Shown here: in pieces, positions 13,452-14,910 of the stretch
Position numbering within the stretch: the first letter of the stretch is position 1
How the letters are laid out: each line of letters opens with the position of its first letter
Assembly: GCA_013202315.1 (NCBI GenBank)
Contig: JABMRZ010000451.1
Location: forward strand, 1-14,910
Source of the DNA: Candidatus Tariuqbacter arcticus
GTDB lineage: Bacteria > Electryoneota > Tariuqbacteria > Tariuqbacterales > Tariuqbacteraceae
Length of the DNA stretch: 14,910 bases
Direction of reading: 5' to 3'
The notes under the pieces: generated by a model
Told to the model about the DNA's origin: nothing
The model's input: the letters and a program-made list of their open reading frames with translations, nothing else
Database searches by the model: none
Program-made: the position numbers and the translations under genes

Positions 13452-13486
13452 ACCGATAACCGACTACCGTTCACCGTTCACCGCTC
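13452..13486. repeat. Five-unit heptanucleotide tandem repeat (ACCGNNN)
   Basis: The units are ACCGATA, ACCGACT, ACCGTTC, ACCGTTC and ACCGCTC, in exact 7-bp register. The last unit reaches into the stop codon of the minus-strand inositol phosphate synthase frame (13485-13487). Two units are identical and the outer ones are diverged. It lies in the convergent gap between the cassette and that gene. Confidence 0.6.
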
Positions 13487-13769
13487 AATAATCATAATAT
13501 TCCAACCCCAAATGGGTTATCATCTCTTCGCCCATCATATACCTCAAGGTGTTCTTCAACTTCTTCAATTGAATGAACAAATCATTTTCCGGATACACTT
13601 CCGGCGCATGCATCGGGCTCTTGAAATAGAATGAAAGCCATTCCTGAATCCCCTTCATCTCCGCCCGGTGCGCTAAATCGGTAAACAAGGCTAAATCCAA
13701 TACTATCGGCGCCGCCAATATCGAATCCCGGCATAAAAAGTCTATCTTTATCTGCATCGGATATCCCAG
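13485..13769 (-). pseudogene. ino1: C-terminal part of myo-inositol-1-phosphate synthase, beyond an in-frame TGA
   Basis: These 94 codons continue in the same frame as the gene at 13770-14801. They read as the family C-terminus: LGYPMQIKIDFLCRDSIL, then AAPIVLDLALFTDLAHR, EWLSFYF and NTLRYMMGEE, ending in YYDY and a TGA. There are no frameshifts or further stops, so it has not decayed. The first internal ATG is at 13757 (codon 349), but no Shine-Dalgarno sequence precedes it, so independent translation is unlikely. Together the parts give 438 residues plus the queried codon's residue counted in, a normal length for the family. Confidence 0.85.
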
Positions 13770-13772
13770 TCA
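13770..13772 (-). other. In-frame TGA at an expected tryptophan codon
   Basis: On the minus strand the codons read Asp-Ile-Phe-Gly-TGA-Leu-Gly-Tyr-Pro. A Trp is expected at this place, and TGA differs from TGG by one base. The base after the stop is C, which makes UGA a weak terminator in bacteria. UGA is a real stop for alaS, gmhA, hflX and the FtsZ-like gene here, so the code is standard. Confidence 0.85.
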
Positions 13773-14801
13773 GCCGAAAATGTCAAGGTTATCCCACCCC
13801 TCCTTGTTATCTCCGCGAGGGGGGTAATAGTTTATCCGCACCTTATGGTAAAAATCCTCGTAAAGTTCGGGATACAACTCCGGCTGCAGTATCTGTTCCA
13901 AAACGGACAGCTTGCTCTCTTCCTTGGTCTTGAAAGACATCGGGTCGTCCAGGACTTCCCCATCCCGGTTTCCCAAAATATTGGTGGAAAACCATCCTCG
14001 CAACCCCAGCATCCTCGCCTTCAACCCCGGAGCGATTATTGTCTTCATTAAGGTCTGGCCGGTCTTGAAATCTTTCCCAGCCACCGGAACACCCATTTCC
14101 TCCGCCAATTGAAGCAGAGCCGGTATTTCAGCGCATAGATTGGGCGCGCCATTGGCGAAAGGCACCCCGGATTTCAGCGCGGCGTAGGCGTAAATCATAC
14201 TGGGGAAAATCGATGGATTATTATCTTTCAACCCCGCTTCAAACCGCTCCAAATCCGAATGTACTTCACCCTTCGCCTGGAAAACTTCAGTAGAAGCGCA
14301 CCAAATCATCACCATTCGGGAAACTCCGGATTCCACCCGGAAATTCTCAATATCATCCATCAACCACTGAGCGAGTTCAGCCTTGGTTTTACCGCGCTTA
14401 ACATTGGGACCGTCTAAATTCCGCACATAGTCCCGGTCGAAAACGGCGGTCATCGGCTTGATGCTTTCCAGGAAATCGCGCACCGGTTCTATATCCTGCG
14501 GTTTGAGAACCCCCGCTTTCATCGCCGCTTTACAGCAATCGTCTTCGAAGATATCCCATCCGGCAAAGACCAGATCATCCAACTCCGCTATAGGGACGAA
14601 ATCTTTGATCAAAGGAGACCGCTTTTCAGTCCGTTTCCCTAGACGAATAGTCCCCATCTGCGTCAACGCACCGACTGGCGCTCCGAAACCGCGCCTTACC
14701 AGTTCCACTCCGGCGATGAAAGTGGTCCCCACCGCTCCCAATCCGGGAATAAGTACTCCCAATTTACCTTCGGCTTTCGGTATTTCTTGTCCTAATTTCA
14801 T
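13770..14801 (-). CDS. ino1: Myo-inositol-1-phosphate synthase, first 343 residues (interrupted)
   Basis: The enzyme isomerises glucose 6-phosphate to 1L-myo-inositol 1-phosphate using bound NAD, the entry step to inositol lipids and inositol-based solutes or thiols. Seen here: the Rossmann loop PGLGAVGTT (19-27), a NAD-binding FDRDYVRNL stretch (about 120-128), VMIWCASTEV, SGVPFANGAPN and the active-site region VAGKDFKTGQTLMK, followed by GWFSTNILGNRDG. The frame stops at TGA (codon 344), where Trp is expected. The missing 94 residues follow in frame at 13485-13769, so a protein ending here would lack conserved C-terminal structure and probably be inactive. ATG at 14801 is followed by MKLGQEIPKAEGKLGVLIPGLG, a normal start. 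It is convergent to the AT-rich cassette. Confidence 0.92.
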   Translation of the reverse strand: MKLGQEIPKAEGKLGVLIPGLGAVGTTFIAGVELVRRGFGAPVGALTQMGTIRLGKRTEKRSPLIKDFVPIAELDDLVFAGWDIFEDDCCKAAMKAGVLKPQDIEPVRDFLESIKPMTAVFDRDYVRNLDGPNVKRGKTKAELAQWLMDDIENFRVESGVSRMVMIWCASTEVFQAKGEVHSDLERFEAGLKDNNPSIFPSMIYAYAALKSGVPFANGAPNLCAEIPALLQLAEEMGVPVAGKDFKTGQTLMKTIIAPGLKARMLGLRGWFSTNILGNRDGEVLDDPMSFKTKEESKLSVLEQILQPELYPELYEDFYHKVRINYYPPRGDNKEGWDNLDIFG

Positions 14802-14867
14802 TATTTAAGCCTTGTTATGTTTTGTAATATTTATTCAATTGTAGCACCTTTGTTTTCTGAAGGTAAC

Positions 14868-14873
14868 ATTATA
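14868..14873 (-). promoter_or_regulatory. Possible -10 box for the inositol phosphate synthase gene
   Basis: An exact TATAAT is read on the minus strand about 67 bases upstream of the ATG. The hexamer at a 17-bp spacing, TACCGC, is not a good -35, so this is only a candidate. The region 14802-14910 is AT-rich and shows no coding sequence on either strand. Confidence 0.3.
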
Positions 14874-14910
14874 GCTTTATTAAAAAGAAAGCGGTATCTG
14901 TCTGTTTATT

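Noticed and set aside
13770..13772. UGA decoded as tryptophan genome-wide (altered genetic code) or as selenocysteine
   Set aside because: Several genes in the window end at TGA exactly where a stop is expected, including four-base ATGA overlaps. The family position calls for Trp rather than Cys or Sec, and no convincing SECIS-like stem was evident just downstream.

Overview
The window looks like chromosomal DNA of an uncultured bacterium, most likely Gram-negative and possibly of the Fibrobacteres-Chlorobi-Bacteroidetes (FCB) group or a related candidate phylum. This placement is an inference. It rests on a bacterial geranylgeranylglyceryl-phosphate-synthase-like gene, a BatA-type membrane VWA protein, sedoheptulose-7-phosphate isomerase, a lipoprotein with a lipobox, the myo-inositol-phosphate synthase type, and the scarcity of strong Shine-Dalgarno sites in front of most core genes. 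No tRNA, rRNA, CRISPR array or complete insertion sequence was seen.

Left part (1-5271): a short dispersed repeat, then recA-recX-alaS in the gene order also found in E. coli. A GGGP-synthase family prenyltransferase follows, coupled to alaS by an ATGA overlap. Centre (5272-9811): a 345-bp gap with a second copy of the first repeat and a 74-bp MITE-like element. Next come a small two-helix membrane protein, gmhA and a BatA-domain protein, all with overlapping ends, followed by hflX. The next part (9812-12000) carries two genes, each preceded by hairpin repeats: a divergent FtsZ/tubulin-superfamily GTPase and a lipoprotein.

Right part (12001-14910): a compact, visibly AT-rich cassette of three overlapping genes behind a near-consensus sigma70-type promoter. 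It encodes a DUF2188 protein, an uncharacterised protein with a TIR / nucleoside-deoxyribosyltransferase-like look, and a 57-residue cysteine-rich protein. It resembles a horizontally acquired defence-type module, but that function is inference. Convergent to it is a myo-inositol-1-phosphate synthase gene whose frame is intact over 438 codons except for one TGA where tryptophan is expected. TGA is an ordinary stop elsewhere in the window, so this is a recent nonsense mutation, a sequence error or a readthrough site.

The two best leads for new biology are the three-gene cassette (12196-13299) and the FtsZ-like gene (10105-11214). The in-frame TGA in the inositol phosphate synthase gene is the clearest anomaly.
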